This document shows positions 16,929 to 27,298 of a stretch of 64,000 nucleotides of DNA, in pieces. Position 1 is the stretch's first letter. Each line of letters begins with the position of its first letter. The position numbers and the translations under genes were made by a program. The notes under the pieces are model-generated. The model had not been told where the DNA came from. It saw nothing but the letters and a program-made list of their open reading frames with translations, and did no database searches. The DNA comes from Streptomyces capitiformicae (GTDB lineage: Bacteria; Actinomycetota; Actinomycetes; Streptomycetales; Streptomycetaceae), in assembly GCF_002214185.1 (NCBI RefSeq), contig NZ_CP022161.1, positions 7,447,486-7,511,485 on the forward strand. The letters are read 5' to 3'.

Positions 16929-18244
16929 CAGCGGAGGAACCCTTCGTAATTGCGCTGCTGGAGCTGGCTCTCGATCTGCTTCACCGTCTCCAGACCCACA
17001 CCCACGATGATGAGGATGCTGGTACCGCCGAACGGGAAGTTCTGGTCTGCACCGAAACCAGCCAACGCCATCGTCGGGACGAGAGCGATCAGACCCAAGT
17101 ACAGCGAACCCGGCCAGGTGACCCGGTTGAGCACGTAGGAAAGGTACTCAGCGGTCGGTCGGCCAGCCCGGATGCCCGGGATGAAGCCACCATACTTCTT
17201 CATGTTGTCCGCGACTTCCTCGGGGTTGAACGAGATGGCCACGTAGAAGAAGGCGAAGAAGACAATTAGGAAGAAGTAGATCGTGATGTGTACGGGCGCC
17301 GCCGTGTCGGCCAGGTTCCGTGTGATCCAAGTCGCCCACCCGGCGTCCTGAGAGTCGGAGAACTGGACGATCAGCGCCGGGATGTAGAGCAGCGACGACG
17401 CGAAGATGACGGGGATCACACCCGCCTGGTTCACCTTGAGCGGGATGTACGTCGAGGTACCACCGTAGGACCGGCGGCCGATCATGCGCTTCGCGTACTG
17501 GACCGGGATACGGCGCTGGGCCTGCTCGACGAAGACCACGAGCGCGACCATGACGAGGCCGACGGCGATGACGGTGCCGAACTCGATCCAGCCGTCCGCC
17601 AGGTCACCCTGCTCCTTGATGGCCCACAGGGCGCCCGGGAAGGTGGCGGCGATCGAGATGAACATGAGGATCGACATGCCGTTGCCGATGCCGCGGTCGG
17701 TGATGAGCTCACCGAGCCACATGACGAGCGCCGTACCGGCGGTCATGGTGATCACCATGACGATGGTGGTGTAGATCGAGCGGTCCGGCACGATCGAGTT
17801 GGCCATCGCGCAGTTCGGGAACAGCGAGCCGCTGCGGGCGGTGGCGACCAGGCCGGTGCCCTGGAGGATCGCCAGCGCCACGGTCAGATAGCGGGTGTAC
17901 TGCGTGATCTTCGCCGTGCCGGACTGTCCCTCCTTCTTGAGGGCTTCCAGGCGCGGGATCACCACGGTCAGCAGCTGCAGAATGATGCTCGCCGTGATGT
18001 ACGGCATGATGCCGAGCGCGAAGATCGTGATCTGAAGGAGCGCACCACCGCTGAACATGTTGACCAGACCGAAGATGCCCTGGTTGGTCTGAGCCGCGTT
18101 AACGCAGAACTGGACGGCGCTGTAATCGACGCCGGGGATCGGGATATGCGTACCGATCCGGTAGATCACGATGATGCCGAGCGTGAAGAACAGCTTCTTG
18201 CGCAGGTCGGGCGTCTTGAACGCCCGGGCGAACGCGGTGAGCAC
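16928..18244 (-). CDS. secY: Preprotein translocase subunit SecY
   Basis: 438 residues from GTG 18244 (VLTAFARAFKTPDLRKK). It forms the protein-conducting channel with SecE, which is also in this window, and SecG. About ten membrane spans are visible, including LFFTLGIIVIYRIGTHIPIP at the N-terminus, with the plug region following and cytoplasmic loops rich in arginine (AKRMIGRRSYGG). A longer open frame upstream of the GTG adds sequence unlike SecY. It belongs to the spc operon between rplO and adk. Confidence 0.97.
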   Translation of the reverse strand: MLTAFARAFKTPDLRKKLFFTLGIIVIYRIGTHIPIPGVDYSAVQFCVNAAQTNQGIFGLVNMFSGGALLQITIFALGIMPYITASIILQLLTVVIPRLEALKKEGQSGTAKITQYTRYLTVALAILQGTGLVATARSGSLFPNCAMANSIVPDRSIYTTIVMVITMTAGTALVMWLGELITDRGIGNGMSILMFISIAATFPGALWAIKEQGDLADGWIEFGTVIAVGLVMVALVVFVEQAQRRIPVQYAKRMIGRRSYGGTSTYIPLKVNQAGVIPVIFASSLLYIPALIVQFSDSQDAGWATWITRNLADTAAPVHITIYFFLIVFFAFFYVAISFNPEEVADNMKKYGGFIPGIRAGRPTAEYLSYVLNRVTWPGSLYLGLIALVPTMALAGFGADQNFPFGGTSILIIVGVGLETVKQIESQLQQRNYEGFLR

Positions 18245-18494
18245 GGTGCCTCCTGCGACCCCCGCGTGTGCGCGCGTGAGGTGACGACTAATTGGGTTGA
18301 TGGCCTGAGGAACGAGATTACGGCATGCCAGGACGGCACTGGGCGCCAGCGGCACAGCCTACCTATATCCGGGGTCGCTCGGCATACCGATCCGCGGCCA
18401 CTTCCGTCCCCTTCACGCCAACAGCCGGGCATGCCCCTCCTCATGAGGGCCACACCCGGCCGGTGCTGCTGACGTCAGCCGACGCCGTCCGATC

Positions 18495-18950
18495 TCAGAC
18501 GAGTTCGGTGACGGTGCCGCCGGCGGCGGTGATCTTCTCCTTGGCGGAGCCGGAGACGGCGTCGACCGTCACCTGCAGCGCCACGGAGACCTCGCCCTGG
18601 CCAAGGACCTTGACGAGGCTGTTCTTGCGGACGGCACCCTTGGCGACCAGGTCGGCAACGGTGACCTCCCCACCCTCGGGGTAGAGGGCGGCGAGCTTGT
18701 CCAGGTTCACGACCTGGTACTCCGTCTTGAAGGGGTTCTTGAAGCCCTTCAGCTTCGGGAGACGCATGTGGAGCGGCATCTGGCCACCCTCGAAGCGCTC
18801 CGGAACCTGGTAGCGGGCCTTCGTACCCTTGGTACCACGACCGGCCGTCTTACCCTTCGAGGCCTCACCACGACCGACACGGGTCTTGGCGGTCTTGGCA
18901 CCCGGGGCGGGACGGAGGTTGTGGATCTTGAGCGGGTTGTTCTCCGCCAT
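18495..18950 (-). CDS. rplO: 50S ribosomal protein L15
   Basis: 151 residues from ATG 18950 ([19 protein letters not shown]). The glycine- and lysine-rich N-terminal part [17 protein letters not shown] penetrates 23S rRNA. The globular C-terminal half contains [18 protein letters not shown] and ends GGTVTELV. L15 is a late assembly protein of the large subunit. It starts two bases beyond the rpmD stop and is followed by a 250-base spacer before secY, which contains several short inverted repeats but no obvious gene. Confidence 0.96.
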   Translation of the reverse strand: MAENNPLKIHNLRPAPGAKTAKTRVGRGEASKGKTAGRGTKGTKARYQVPERFEGGQMPLHMRLPKLKGFKNPFKTEYQVVNLDKLAALYPEGGEVTVADLVAKGAVRKNSLVKVLGQGEVSVALQVTVDAVSGSAKEKITAAGGTVTELV

Positions 18951-18952
18951 GA

Positions 18953-19135
18953 TCAGTCGACCTCCTCGACCGTCACGAGGTGGCGGACGGTGTGCACCAT
19001 GCCGCGGAACTCGGGGCGGTCCTCCTTGACGACCTGCGTGTTGATGCCCTTGAGACCAAGGGAGCGCAGGGTGTCGCGGTGGTTCTGCTTGCTGCCGATG
19101 TAGGACTTGACCTGCGTGATCTTGAGCTGCGCCAT
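18953..19135 (-). CDS. rpmD: 50S ribosomal protein L30
   Basis: 60 residues, [20 protein letters not shown] to HLVTVEEVD, with the L30 pattern [18 protein letters not shown]. Binds 23S and 5S rRNA regions on the large subunit. It lies three bases from rpsE and two from rplO, as in other spc operons. No anomalies. Confidence 0.96.
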   Translation of the reverse strand: MAQLKITQVKSYIGSKQNHRDTLRSLGLKGINTQVVKEDRPEFRGMVHTVRHLVTVEEVD

Positions 19136-19138
19136 GAC

Positions 19139-19744
19139 CTACGCACCCGCCCCGGCACGCGCACGGAGCAGAGCCGCGGGGGCGATGTCCTCGAGGGGCA
19201 GACCACGGCGAGCCGCGATCTCCTCGGGACGCTGCAGGCCCTTCAGGGCCTCCACGGTCGCGTGCACGATGTTGATGGCGTTGTCGGAGCCGAGCGACTT
19301 CGACAGCACGTCGTGGATACCGGCGCACTCGAGCACGGCACGCACCGGACCACCGGCGATAACACCGGTACCGGGGGACGCGGGCTTGAGCAGAACGACG
19401 CCGGCAGCCTTCTCACCCTGGATGGGGTGCGGGATGGTGCCCTGGATACGAGGGACCTTGAAGAAGTGCTTCTTGGCCTCCTCAACGCCCTTGGCGATGG
19501 CGGCCGGCACCTCCTTGGCCTTGCCGTAACCGACACCCACGGTGCCGTCACCGTCGCCCACCACGACCAGCGCGGTGAAGCTGAAGCGACGACCACCCTT
19601 CACAACCTTGGCGACGCGGTTGATCGCGACGACGCGCTCAACGTACGCGGTCTTCTCGGCGGCAGCTGCGCCGCCGTCACGGCCCTTCCGGTCCCGCCGC
19701 TCGCCGCCACCGGCACCGCCACCGCGGCGCTGGGGTCCAGCCAT
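19139..19744 (-). CDS. rpsE: 30S ribosomal protein S5
   Basis: 201 residues. A glycine- and arginine-rich N-terminal extension of about 30 residues ([18 protein letters not shown]) precedes the S5 core [21 protein letters not shown], with the loop linked to spectinomycin sensitivity, and a C-terminal domain [20 protein letters not shown]5 helps decoding accuracy and mRNA unwinding. The low-complexity extension is usual in Streptomyces. It overlaps neither neighbour. Confidence 0.97.
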   Translation of the reverse strand: MAGPQRRGGGAGGGERRDRKGRDGGAAAAEKTAYVERVVAINRVAKVVKGGRRFSFTALVVVGDGDGTVGVGYGKAKEVPAAIAKGVEEAKKHFFKVPRIQGTIPHPIQGEKAAGVVLLKPASPGTGVIAGGPVRAVLECAGIHDVLSKSLGSDNAINIVHATVEALKGLQRPEEIAARRGLPLEDIAPAALLRARAGAGA

Positions 19745-19784
19745 TGGATTTACCTCTCTCTTTTCCGCTAGCTACGCAGCGAGC

Positions 19785-20168
19785 TCAGAACTTGAGCCCG
19801 GCCTCGCGGGCGGCGTCGGCCAGGGCCGCGATGCGACCCGCGTACCGGTTACCACCACGGTCGAACACGACGGCCTCGACACCGGCGGCCTTGGCACGCT
19901 CGGCGACCAGGGCGCCGACCTTGCCGGCCTGCGCCGACTTGTCGTCGTCGCCACCACGGATGGACGCGTCCAGGGTCGACGCCGACGCAAGGGTGTGACC
20001 CTTGAGGTCGTCGATCACCTGGGCCACGATGTGGCGGTTCGAGCGGGTCACGACCAGGCGGGGACGCTCAGCCGTACCGTTGACCTTCTTACGGATACGG
20101 ATGTGGCGCCGCTTGATGGCAGCACGCTTGTAAGCGTCGCCCTTAGCGATCTTCGTGCCGTATGCCAT
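19785..20168 (-). CDS. rplR: 50S ribosomal protein L18
   Basis: 127 residues starting [20 protein letters not shown] and ending [11 protein letters not shown], with the 5S rRNA-binding core [20 protein letters not shown] and [19 protein letters not shown]18 forms the central protuberance with L5. It is spaced three bases from rplF and 40 bases from rpsE. No anomalies. Confidence 0.97.
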   Translation of the reverse strand: MAYGTKIAKGDAYKRAAIKRRHIRIRKKVNGTAERPRLVVTRSNRHIVAQVIDDLKGHTLASASTLDASIRGGDDDKSAQAGKVGALVAERAKAAGVEAVVFDRGGNRYAGRIAALADAAREAGLKF

Positions 20169-20171
20169 GGC

Positions 20172-20711
20172 TTACTTACCCGCCTTTCCGACCTTGCGGC
20201 GGATGACTTCGCCCTCGTACTTGACGCCCTTGGCCTTGTACGGGTCGGGCTTGCGCAGCTTGCGGATGTTGGCCGCAACCTCGCCGACCTTCTGCTTGTC
20301 GATGCCCTCGACCTGGAAGCGGGTCGGGGTCTCCACCTTGAAGGAGATGCCCTCGGGCGCCTCGACGGTGATCGGGTGGCTGTAGCCGAGCGCGAACTCC
20401 AGGTTCGAGCCCTTGGCCGTCACGCGGTAACCGACACCGCTGATCTCGAGCTTCTTCACGTAACCCTGGGTCACGCCGGTGATCATGTTCGCCACCAGCG
20501 TGCGGGACAGGCCGTGCAGGGCCTTGCTCTGACGCTCGTCGTTGGGGCGGGTGACGTTCAGGACGCCGTCCTCACCCTTGGCGATCTCGATCGGCGCCAC
20601 GACGGTGTGGGTCAGCGTGCCCTTAGGGCCCTTGACCGAGACCGTCTGGCCGTCGATGGTGACGTCCACGCCGGCGGGAACCGTGATGGGGAGCTTGCCA
20701 ATGCGCGACAT
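20172..20711 (-). CDS. rplF: 50S ribosomal protein L6
   Basis: 179 residues starting [19 protein letters not shown], with the two duplicated L6 domains; the second contains [20 protein letters not shown] and ends [16 protein letters not shown]6 lies near the sarcin-ricin loop and supports elongation factor binding. Normal length and spacing inside the spc operon. Confidence 0.97.
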   Translation of the reverse strand: MSRIGKLPITVPAGVDVTIDGQTVSVKGPKGTLTHTVVAPIEIAKGEDGVLNVTRPNDERQSKALHGLSRTLVANMITGVTQGYVKKLEISGVGYRVTAKGSNLEFALGYSHPITVEAPEGISFKVETPTRFQVEGIDKQKVGEVAANIRKLRKPDPYKAKGVKYEGEVIRRKVGKAGK

Positions 20712-20735
20712 AGCTGTTTCCTCCGTTCCCTTCCG

Positions 20736-21134
20736 CTACCAGACGTAGGCGAGGACTTCCCCACCCACGCCCTTCTTGCCGGCCTGCTTGTCGGTGAGGA
20801 GCCCGTGGGACGTGGAGATGATCGCCACGCCGAGGCCGCCCAGCACCTTGGGCAGGTTGGTGGACTTCGCGTACACCCGGAGACCGGGCTTGGAGATCCG
20901 CTTGATGCCCGCGATGGAGCGCTCACGGTTGGGGCCGAACTTCAGCTCCAGGACGAGGTTCTTGCCGACCTCGGCGTCCTCGACCTTCCAGCCCGTGATG
21001 AAGCCCTCCTGCTGGAGGATCTCCGCGATGTGCGACTTGATCTTCGATGCCGGCATCGTCACGGAGTCGTGGTATGCCGAGTTCGCGTTCCGCAGACGCG
21101 TAAGCATGTCTGCGATCGGATCAGTCATGGTCAT
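20736..21134 (-). CDS. rpsH: 30S ribosomal protein S8
   Basis: 132 residues, [20 protein letters not shown] to GGEVLAYVW. The C-terminal motif [19 protein letters not shown] is the classic S8 signature and contacts helix 21 of 16S rRNA. In Escherichia coli S8 represses the spc operon through mRNA near rplE; whether this happens here is unknown. An unusually long spacer with a hairpin precedes it (after rpsN). Confidence 0.97.
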   Translation of the reverse strand: MTMTDPIADMLTRLRNANSAYHDSVTMPASKIKSHIAEILQQEGFITGWKVEDAEVGKNLVLELKFGPNRERSIAGIKRISKPGLRVYAKSTNLPKVLGGLGVAIISTSHGLLTDKQAGKKGVGGEVLAYVW

Positions 21135-21252
21135 GAATTGGCCTTCGGCCTCTCTCGCCGGGGTTTCCAGGTGCCCATCCCTCTCCTCGATCCGAGACGA
21201 GGCGGGTGCGGTGCGGTGGACCTACGGCGTAGTAAGTCGTACGGGCGACCAT

Positions 21253-21299
21253 CAGGCGCCCAACCCTCCAAGCCTAAGCCATGGAAGGGAGGGCGCCTG
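21253..21299 (-). promoter_or_regulatory. Hairpin in the rpsN-rpsH spacer
   Basis: CAGGCGCCC pairs exactly with GGGCGCCTG, with further pairing of CCCTCC and GGAGGG inside. The 213-base spacer (21135-21347) is long for this operon, so the stem may be an attenuator or processing site ahead of rpsH. No gene is visible in the spacer. Confidence 0.5.
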
Positions 21300-21347
21300 A
21301 CACGCCCAGTGCTTACCGAGAGCTTCCGGAATCCCTGATTAGGGGGA

Positions 21348-21533
21348 TTACCAGGAGCTCTTGGTCACGCCCGGCAGCTCGCCACGGTGAGCCATCTCAC
21401 GGAGGCACACGCGGCACAGGCCGAACTTGCGGTACACGGAGTGCGGACGGCCACACCGCTGGCAGCGGGTGTACGCGCGCACGGCGAACTTAGGCTTACG
21501 AGCAGCCTTCGCGATCAGAGCCTTCTTCGCCAT
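21348..21533 (-). CDS. rpsZ: 30S ribosomal protein S14 type Z (zinc-binding)
   Basis: 61 residues from ATG 21533 ([19 protein letters not shown]). Zinc ligands are in [10 protein letters not shown] and [10 protein letters not shown], two CxxC pairs. This short zinc form is the housekeeping S14 in the spc operon. Streptomyces usually keeps a longer zinc-free S14 for zinc limitation elsewhere. ATG 21542 is in frame but adds residues not usual in the family. It lies five bases from rplE. Confidence 0.96.
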   Translation of the reverse strand: MAKKALIAKAARKPKFAVRAYTRCQRCGRPHSVYRKFGLCRVCLREMAHRGELPGVTKSSW

Positions 21534-21538
21534 CTCGC

Positions 21539-22096
21539 TCACGCCTCCTTGAAGGGGAAGCCGAGGTGACGAAGGAGCGCACGGCCCTCAGCGTCGTTGG
21601 TCGCCGTGGTCACCACGGTGATGTCCATACCCCGGACGCGGTCGATCTTGTCCTGGTCGATCTCGTGGAACATGACCTGCTCGGTGAGACCGAAGGTGTA
21701 GTTGCCACGGCCGTCGAACTGCTTGGGGGACAGACCACGGAAGTCGCGGATGCGCGGGAGCGCGAGCGACAGGGTGCGGTCCAGGAACTCCCACATGCGG
21801 TCGCCACGGAGCGTGACGTGGGCACCGATCGGCTGGCCCTCACGCAGCTTGAACTGCGCGATGGACTTGCGGGCCTTGGTGACGGCCGGCTTCTGACCGG
21901 TGATCATGGTGAGGTCGCGGATCGCGCCCTCGATCAGCTTGGAGTCGCGGGCGGCGTCGCCCACACCCATGTTGACCACGATCTTGACGAGGCCGGGGAT
22001 CTGCATGACGTTCTCGTACTTGAACTCGTCACGCAGCTTGCCCGCGATCTCCTCGCGGTACTTCGTCTTGAGACGCGGAGTGGTGGTGGTAGCCAT
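21539..22096 (-). CDS. rplE: 50S ribosomal protein L5
   Basis: 185 residues, starting [20 protein letters not shown], with [39 protein letters not shown] and the end [11 protein letters not shown]5 binds 5S rRNA and contacts the P-site tRNA in the central protuberance. Its start codon overlaps the stop of rplX, indicating coupled translation. No anomalies. Confidence 0.97.
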   Translation of the reverse strand: MATTTTPRLKTKYREEIAGKLRDEFKYENVMQIPGLVKIVVNMGVGDAARDSKLIEGAIRDLTMITGQKPAVTKARKSIAQFKLREGQPIGAHVTLRGDRMWEFLDRTLSLALPRIRDFRGLSPKQFDGRGNYTFGLTEQVMFHEIDQDKIDRVRGMDITVVTTATNDAEGRALLRHLGFPFKEA

Positions 22097-22419
22097 CAGA
22101 TGTCCTCACCCGTCCGCTTGGCAACGCGGATCTTGTTGCCCTCGTCGTCGAAGCGGTAACCGACGCGGGTCACGACCTTCTTGCCGTCCTTCTCCACGAC
22201 CAGCTGCACGTTGGAGACGTGGATCGGCGCCTCGGTGGTGACGATGCCACCGGCCTGCGAACCGCGAGCGGTCGGACCGGCCTTGGTGTGCTTCTTGACC
22301 CGGTTGACACCCTCGACCAGGACACGGTCCTCGCGGGGGAAGGCCGCGATGACCTTGCCCTGCTTGCCCTTGTCCTTACCGGTGATGACCTGGACCAGGT
22401 CGCCCTTCTTGATCTTCAT
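22096..22419 (-). CDS. rplX: 50S ribosomal protein L24
   Basis: 107 residues, [20 protein letters not shown], the KOW motif of L24, followed by [20 protein letters not shown] and the end [12 protein letters not shown]. It initiates assembly of the 5' domain of 23S rRNA. It sits two bases after rplN and overlaps rplE. Standard length. Confidence 0.97.
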   Translation of the reverse strand: MKIKKGDLVQVITGKDKGKQGKVIAAFPREDRVLVEGVNRVKKHTKAGPTARGSQAGGIVTTEAPIHVSNVQLVVEKDGKKVVTRVGYRFDDEGNKIRVAKRTGEDI

Positions 22420-22421
22420 GC

Positions 22422-22790
22422 TTACAGCACCTCCGGCGCGAGCGAGATGATCTTCATGAACTTCTTCTCGCGCAGCTCACGGCCGACCGGGCCGAAGATG
22501 CGGGTGCCACGAGGGTCGCCGTCGTTCTTCAGAATGACGGCGGCGTTCTCGTCGAAGCGGATGTACGAGCCGTCCGGACGGCGGCGCTCCTTGACGGTGC
22601 GAACGATGACCGCCTTGACGACGTCACCCTTCTTCACGTTGCCACCGGGGATCGCGTCCTTGACGGTGGCGACGATGACGTCACCGATGCCCGCGTAGCG
22701 GCGACCGGAGCCACCGAGCACACGGATGCAAAGGATTTCCTTCGCACCAGTGTTGTCGGCGACGCGCAGTCGCGACTCCTGCTGGATCAC
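22422..22790 (-). CDS. rplN: 50S ribosomal protein L14
   Basis: 122 residues, starting [20 protein letters not shown] and containing the signature [21 protein letters not shown]14 lies at the subunit interface and is the binding site for silencing factor RsfS in many bacteria. It is preceded by a 105-base spacer with two strong hairpins (see 22819-22893), which may separate expression of this part of the operon from rpsQ. Confidence 0.97.
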   Translation of the reverse strand: MIQQESRLRVADNTGAKEILCIRVLGGSGRRYAGIGDVIVATVKDAIPGGNVKKGDVVKAVIVRTVKERRRPDGSYIRFDENAAVILKNDGDPRGTRIFGPVGRELREKKFMKIISLAPEVL

Positions 22791-22818
22791 GTCTATCTCC
22801 TGTTTGTCTGCCGGTTCC

Positions 22819-22893
22819 CGGCAGGGGCCGCCTCGTCACGAGGGGAGCCCCTGCCGAGCCTGGCGGAACTGACCTGCGGGTTTGCCCCGCAGG
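22819..22893 (-). promoter_or_regulatory. Two hairpins in the rpsQ-rplN spacer
   Basis: Stem 1: CGGCAGGGGC (22819-22828) with GCCCCTGCCG (22847-22856). Stem 2: CCTGCGGG (22873-22880) with CCCGCAGG (22886-22893). Both are perfect and GC-rich. Neither is followed by a clear U-tract. They mark the border between the S10 and spc groups, so a terminator/antiterminator or processing role is reasonable. Confidence 0.55.
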
Positions 22894-22895
22894 AA

Positions 22896-23183
22896 TTACT
22901 TGGCCTTCTCGAGGATCTCGACGACGCGCCAGTGCTTCGTCGCGGACAGCGGCCGGGTCTCCATGAGGAGGACACGGTCGCCGACGCCGGCGGCGTTCTG
23001 CTCGTCGTGCGCCTTGAGCTTGCTCGTGCTGCGGATGACCTTGCCGTACAGGGCGTGCTTCTTTCGGTCCTCGACGGCGACGACGACGGTCTTGTCCATC
23101 TTGTCGCTGACGACGATGCCCTCACGGGTCTTGCGGAAGCCCCGCGCCTCAGTGTTCGTCTCAGTCACGTTGTTCTCGCTCAT
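22896..23183 (-). CDS. rpsQ: 30S ribosomal protein S17
   Basis: 95 residues. After a short N-terminal stretch [20 protein letters not shown] it has the OB-fold core [20 protein letters not shown] and the end [13 protein letters not shown]17 is a primary 16S rRNA-binding protein for 5' domain assembly. The ATG overlaps the rpmC stop. It is the last gene of the S10 group before the structured spacer. Confidence 0.97.
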   Translation of the reverse strand: MSENNVTETNTEARGFRKTREGIVVSDKMDKTVVVAVEDRKKHALYGKVIRSTSKLKAHDEQNAAGVGDRVLLMETRPLSATKHWRVVEILEKAK

Positions 23184-23407
23184 CAGGCGTTCTCCACCGT
23201 TTCGATGCCCAGCTCACGCTCGCGCATCAGGGTGTAGATCCGCGCGATGTCCTTGCGGACCGCCTTCAGACGGCCATGGTTCTCAAGCTGTCCGGTCGCC
23301 GCCTGGAAGCGGAGGTTGAACAGCTCTTCCTTGGCCTCGCGGAGCTTCGCCAGAAGCTCCTCGTTGCCCAGCTCGCGCAGCTCGGACGCCTTGGTACCGG
23401 CCGACAT
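23183..23407 (-). CDS. rpmC: 50S ribosomal protein L29
   Basis: 74 residues from ATG 23407 ([20 protein letters not shown]), with [20 protein letters not shown] and the end [11 protein letters not shown]. Two long helices at the polypeptide exit, where trigger factor and SRP dock. An extra upstream ATG at 23410 would add one methionine; the 23407 start overlaps the rplP stop (TGATG), which fits the operon pattern. Confidence 0.96.
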   Translation of the reverse strand: MSAGTKASELRELGNEELLAKLREAKEELFNLRFQAATGQLENHGRLKAVRKDIARIYTLMRERELGIETVENA

Positions 23408-23826
23408 CACGCTTCACCTGCCTCGCGCTTGACGATCCGGCACTTCATCGGCAGCTTGTGGGCGGCGCGAGTCAGAGCCTCACGGGCGATCTTCTCGTTG
23501 GGGTACGACAGCTCGAACATCACGCGTCCGGGCTTGACGTTGGCAATCCACCACTCCGGAGAACCCTTACCGGAACCCATGCGGGTCTCGGCAGGCTTCT
23601 TGGTGAGGGGACGGTCCGGGTAGATGTTGATCCAGACCTTGCCACCACGCTTGATGTGACGCGTCATGGCGATACGAGCGGCCTCGATCTGACGGTTCGT
23701 CACATACGCCGGGGTGAGCGCCTGGATGCCGTACTCGCCGAACGCAACCGTCGTGCCACCCTTGGCAGCGCCGCTGCGCTTGGGGTGGTGCTGCTTGCGG
23801 TGCTTGACCCTACGGGGGATCAGCAT
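23407..23826 (-). CDS. rplP: 50S ribosomal protein L16
   Basis: 139 residues, [19 protein letters not shown] to [11 protein letters not shown]. Signatures [19 protein letters not shown] and [19 protein letters not shown] are present. L16 positions the A-site tRNA at the peptidyl transferase centre and is a site of evernimicin/avilamycin resistance mutations in other bacteria. Normal length and spacing. Confidence 0.97.
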   Translation of the reverse strand: MLIPRRVKHRKQHHPKRSGAAKGGTTVAFGEYGIQALTPAYVTNRQIEAARIAMTRHIKRGGKVWINIYPDRPLTKKPAETRMGSGKGSPEWWIANVKPGRVMFELSYPNEKIAREALTRAAHKLPMKCRIVKREAGEA

Positions 23827-23831
23827 GTCGG

Positions 23832-24650
23832 TCAGGCCTCCGTTCCGGTGCTCTCAGCCGGAGCGGCGGGAGCCTCAGCCTTGGGGGCCTCGGCAGCAGC
23901 CTGCTGCGGCTTGCGACCGCGCCGCTCGCCACCACGGCCACCACGGGCCGGGCGGTCGGCACCGCCACCGCGGGCCGGGCGGTTACCCGCACGGGCGGCA
24001 GCGTTCTCGGCGCGGACCTCGGCGATGTTCTTGACGTCGCCCTTGTAGATCCAGACCTTCACACCGATGCGGCCGAAGGTCGTCTTGGCCTCGAAGAAGC
24101 CGTAGTCCACGTTCGCGCGGAGCGTGTGCAGGGGCACACGGCCCTCGCGGTAGAACTCCGAGCGGGACATCTCGGCGCCACCGAGGCGGCCACCGCACTG
24201 GATCTTGATGCCCTTGGCGCCGGCCTTCATGGCGGACTGCATGCTCTTGCGCATGGCCCGACGGAAGGAGACGCGGGAGGAGAGCTGCTCGGCGACGGCC
24301 TGGGCAACCAGCTGAGCATCGGTCTCGGGGTTCTTGACCTCGAGGATGTTCAGCTGGACCTGCTTGCCCGTGAGCTTCTCGAGGTCACCGCGGATGCGGT
24401 CGGCCTCGGCGCCACGGCGGCCGATGACGATGCCCGGACGAGCGGTGTGGATGTCCACCCGCACGCGGTCACGGGTGCGCTCGATCTCCACCTTCGAGAT
24501 ACCGGCGCGCTCCATGCCGGACGTCATCATCCGACGGATGGCGACGTCTTCCTTGACGTAGTCCTTGTACAGCTTGTCGGCGTACCAGCGGGACTTGAAG
24601 TCCGTGGTGACACCGAGCCGGAACCCATGCGGGTTAACCTTCTGGCCCAT
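23832..24650 (-). CDS. rpsC: 30S ribosomal protein S3
   Basis: 272 residues. The N-terminal KH domain has [20 protein letters not shown], and the C-terminal domain [19 protein letters not shown] and VWIYKGDV. The last 55 residues form a low-complexity tail rich in Ala, Gly, Arg and Pro ([15 protein letters not shown]), longer than in Escherichia coli (233 residues in total) but common in Streptomyces. S3 lines the mRNA entry channel. The start overlaps the rplV stop. Confidence 0.97.
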   Translation of the reverse strand: MGQKVNPHGFRLGVTTDFKSRWYADKLYKDYVKEDVAIRRMMTSGMERAGISKVEIERTRDRVRVDIHTARPGIVIGRRGAEADRIRGDLEKLTGKQVQLNILEVKNPETDAQLVAQAVAEQLSSRVSFRRAMRKSMQSAMKAGAKGIKIQCGGRLGGAEMSRSEFYREGRVPLHTLRANVDYGFFEAKTTFGRIGVKVWIYKGDVKNIAEVRAENAAARAGNRPARGGGADRPARGGRGGERRGRKPQQAAAEAPKAEAPAAPAESTGTEA

Positions 24651-24997
24651 TACCGGGTTCCTTCCTTGCTGCTGACGACCACGGTGATGTGGCTGGTCCG
24701 CTTGCGGATCCGGTAGGCACGGCCCTGGGCACGCGGACGGAACCGCTTCAGGGTCGGACCCTCGTCGACGTACGCCTCGCTGATGAACAGCGAAGTGGCG
24801 TCCGGGTGGTCGTAGTTGTGCGCGGCGTTGGCGATGGCGCTGTCGAGCACCTTGCCGACGGGCACGGAGGCTGCCTGCGGAGCGAATCGCAGAACAGCCT
24901 GAGCCTCCGTGGCGTCCATGCCACGGATAAGGTCCACCACGCGGCGGGCCTTCATGGGCGTGACGCGGATGTACCGCGCCTGGGCCCTGGCTTCCAT
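24650..24997 (-). CDS. rplV: 50S ribosomal protein L22
   Basis: 115 residues starting [20 protein letters not shown], with the extended loop [20 protein letters not shown] that lines the peptide exit tunnel, where macrolide resistance changes can occur. The loop appears unmodified. Overlaps rpsC by one base of the stop/start pair and follows rpsS by 44 bases. Confidence 0.97.
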   Translation of the reverse strand: MEARAQARYIRVTPMKARRVVDLIRGMDATEAQAVLRFAPQAASVPVGKVLDSAIANAAHNYDHPDATSLFISEAYVDEGPTLKRFRPRAQGRAYRIRKRTSHITVVVSSKEGTR

Positions 24998-25041
24998 GGT
25001 TGTCCCTCTCAGTTACTTACGTGTCTGAATGCGATCCGCTA

Positions 25042-25323
25042 CTAGCGGCGCTTCGACTTCCGGTCGTCCTTGACGTGGCCCCGGAAGGTGCGCGTCGGCG
25101 AGAACTCGCCGAGCTTGTGGCCGACCATCGACTCGGTGACGAACACCGGGATGTGGGTCTTGCCGTTGTGCACCGCGAGCGTGTGGCCGAGCATGGCCGG
25201 CACGATCATGGAGCGACGGGACCAGGTCTTGATGACGTTCTTGGTGCCGGCTTCGTTCTGGGCGTCCACCTTCTTGATCAGGTGGTCGTCGACGAAGGGC
25301 CCCTTCTTGAGACTGCGCGGCAT
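25042..25323 (-). CDS. rpsS: 30S ribosomal protein S19
   Basis: 93 residues, [19 protein letters not shown] to [12 protein letters not shown]. Signature [21 protein letters not shown] and [13 protein letters not shown] are typical. S19 is in the 30S head with S13 and contacts the A-site tRNA and the central protuberance. Normal size; 12 bases separate it from rplB. Confidence 0.97.
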   Translation of the reverse strand: MPRSLKKGPFVDDHLIKKVDAQNEAGTKNVIKTWSRRSMIVPAMLGHTLAVHNGKTHIPVFVTESMVGHKLGEFSPTRTFRGHVKDDRKSKRR

Positions 25324-25335
25324 CTAAACCCGCTC

Positions 25336-26172
25336 CTAGCGCTTCTTGTTCGTCTTGCGGCGGCGGACGATGTACTTGTTCGACGCCTTCTTGGGCGAAC
25401 GAGTACGACCTTCCTTCTGACCCCAGGGGCTGACCGGGTGGCGACCACCGGAGGTCTTGCCCTCACCACCACCGTGGGGGTGGTCAACCGGGTTCATCGC
25501 CACACCGCGAACGGTCGGGCGGACGCCCAGCCAGCGCTTGCGGCCGGCCTTGCCCCAGTTGATGTTGCTCTGCTCGGCGTTGCCGACCTCGCCGACGGTG
25601 GCGCGGCAGCGCACGTCGACCAGGCGGATCTCACCGGACGGCATGCGGAGGTGGGCGTAGGCGCCCTCCTTCGCGAGCAGCTGCACGGAGGCACCGGCGG
25701 AGCGGGCGAACTTGGCACCGCCGCCCGGACGGAGCTCGATCGCGTGCAGCGTCGTACCGACCGGGATGTTGCGGAGGGCCAGGTTGTTGCCCGGCTTGAT
25801 GTCGGCCCCGGGACCGTTCTCGACGCGGTCACCCTGCTGCAGGTTGCGCGGGGCGAGGATGTAGCGCTTCTCGCCGTCGGCGTAGTGCAGCAGCGCGATG
25901 CGCGCGGTGCGGTTGGGGTCGTACTCGATGTGCGCGACCTTCGCCGGCACGCCGTCCTTGTCGTGACGACGGAAGTCGATCACGCGGTAGGCGCGCTTGT
26001 GGCCACCGCCCTGGTGGCGGACGGTCACACGACCGGAGTTGTTACGGCCACCCTTGCTGTGCAGGGGGCGGACCAACGACTTCTCCGGCGTGGACCGCGT
26101 GACCTCGACGAAGTCGGCGACGCTGGAGCCACGGCGGCCCGGCGTAGTCGGCTTGTACTTGCGGATTCCCAT
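25336..26172 (-). CDS. rplB: 50S ribosomal protein L2
   Basis: 278 residues, [20 protein letters not shown] to [12 protein letters not shown]. The conserved loop [14 protein letters not shown], containing the histidine needed for peptidyl transferase activity, is intact. L2 binds domain IV of 23S rRNA and bridges the subunits. It lies between rplW (40-base spacer) and rpsS. Confidence 0.97.
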   Translation of the reverse strand: MGIRKYKPTTPGRRGSSVADFVEVTRSTPEKSLVRPLHSKGGRNNSGRVTVRHQGGGHKRAYRVIDFRRHDKDGVPAKVAHIEYDPNRTARIALLHYADGEKRYILAPRNLQQGDRVENGPGADIKPGNNLALRNIPVGTTLHAIELRPGGGAKFARSAGASVQLLAKEGAYAHLRMPSGEIRLVDVRCRATVGEVGNAEQSNINWGKAGRKRWLGVRPTVRGVAMNPVDHPHGGGEGKTSGGRHPVSPWGQKEGRTRSPKKASNKYIVRRRKTNKKR

Positions 26173-26212
26173 TTCTCAGTCCTCGTCCGATATCGGACGA
26201 TCCGGACCGCCC

Positions 26213-26632
26213 TTAGGCGGTCGGACCGCCGAAGATGTCGATACGGTCGCCCTCGGCGAGGGTCACGATCGCGCGCTTGGTGGCGGAGCGCTGGCCGAAG
26301 CCCGTGCGGGTCCGCTTGCGCTTGCCCTGGCGGTTGATCGTGTTGACCCCGGTGACCTTGACCGAGAAGACCGCCTGGACGGCCTGCTTGATCTGGGTCT
26401 TGTTGGCGTTCGGGTCGACGATGAACGTGTACTTGTTCTCGTCGAGGAGCGCGTAGCTCTTCTCCGACACGACCGGCTTGATCAGGACGTCACGGGGGTC
26501 CGTGTACGCCTTGCTCGCCGGGGTGACGACGGTGTTCTTGCCCTCGGTGGCGTGGCGACGCGCCTTGGCGACGCGCGCGGCCTTGGCGGCCTTCGCAGCC
26601 TTGGAGGCAATGCTCGGGTGACGCGTAGCCAT
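26213..26632 (-). CDS. rplW: 50S ribosomal protein L23
   Basis: 139 residues. It has a lysine- and alanine-rich N-terminal extension of about 40 residues ([18 protein letters not shown]) ahead of the core [20 protein letters not shown] and the loop [21 protein letters not shown]23 is the main docking point for trigger factor and SRP at the exit tunnel. The extension is longer than in many bacteria but usual in Streptomyces. The ATG overlaps the rplD stop. Confidence 0.96.
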   Translation of the reverse strand: MATRHPSIASKAAKAAKAARVAKARRHATEGKNTVVTPASKAYTDPRDVLIKPVVSEKSYALLDENKYTFIVDPNANKTQIKQAVQAVFSVKVTGVNTINRQGKRKRTRTGFGQRSATKRAIVTLAEGDRIDIFGGPTA

Positions 26633-27291
26633 CAGGCCTCGCTCCCTTCGGTGTCGTTGGCCTTGTTCGGGCCGGACACGAAGGACTCAAGGGCGGCCTG
26701 GGTGAAGACCACATCGTCCGAGACGATCACGTCGTACGTGTTCAGCTGGCCCGGCTCCAGGATGTGGACCTGGGGCAGGTTGCGGGCGGAGAGCCACGCG
26801 GCCTCGTCGGCGCGGTCGACGACCAGGAGCAGGTTCTTGCGCTCCGAGATCTTGCCGAACAGCGACTTGGCGGCCTTGGTGGACGGGGTCTCGCCCTCGA
26901 TCACGCCGGTGACGACGTGGATGCGGTTGTGGCGGGCCCGGTCGGTGAGGGCGTGGCGCAGGGCCGCGGCCTTCATCTTCTTCGGGGTCCGCTGCGAGTA
27001 GTCACGCGGCACGGGACCGTGCACGACGCCACCACCGGCGAACTGCGGCGCGCGGGTCGAGCCCTGACGGGCGCGGCCGGTGCCCTTCTGCCGGTAAGGC
27101 TTCTTACCGCCACCACGGACTTCACCGCGGGTCTTGGTCTTGTGCGTGCCCTGGCGGGCAGCAGCGTTCTGCGCGACGACGACCTGGTGGATCAGCGGGA
27201 TGCTGACCTTCTCCACGCCGAAGATCTCCGCGGGGAGTTCGACGCTTCCGGTCTTCTCGCCGGCAGGCGAAAGGATGTCAACAGTGCTCAT
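26632..27291 (-). CDS. rplD: 50S ribosomal protein L4
   Basis: 219 residues from ATG 27291 ([19 protein letters not shown]). The tunnel loop [20 protein letters not shown] is conserved and ends in [14 protein letters not shown]. In Escherichia coli L4 also represses the S10 operon by acting on its leader; no similar structure could be identified here. A longer upstream frame is not L4-like. Seven bases separate it from rplC. Confidence 0.97.
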   Translation of the reverse strand: MSTVDILSPAGEKTGSVELPAEIFGVEKVSIPLIHQVVVAQNAAARQGTHKTKTRGEVRGGGKKPYRQKGTGRARQGSTRAPQFAGGGVVHGPVPRDYSQRTPKKMKAAALRHALTDRARHNRIHVVTGVIEGETPSTKAAKSLFGKISERKNLLLVVDRADEAAWLSARNLPQVHILEPGQLNTYDVIVSDDVVFTQAALESFVSGPNKANDTEGSEA

Positions 27292-27298
27292 CGGTACC

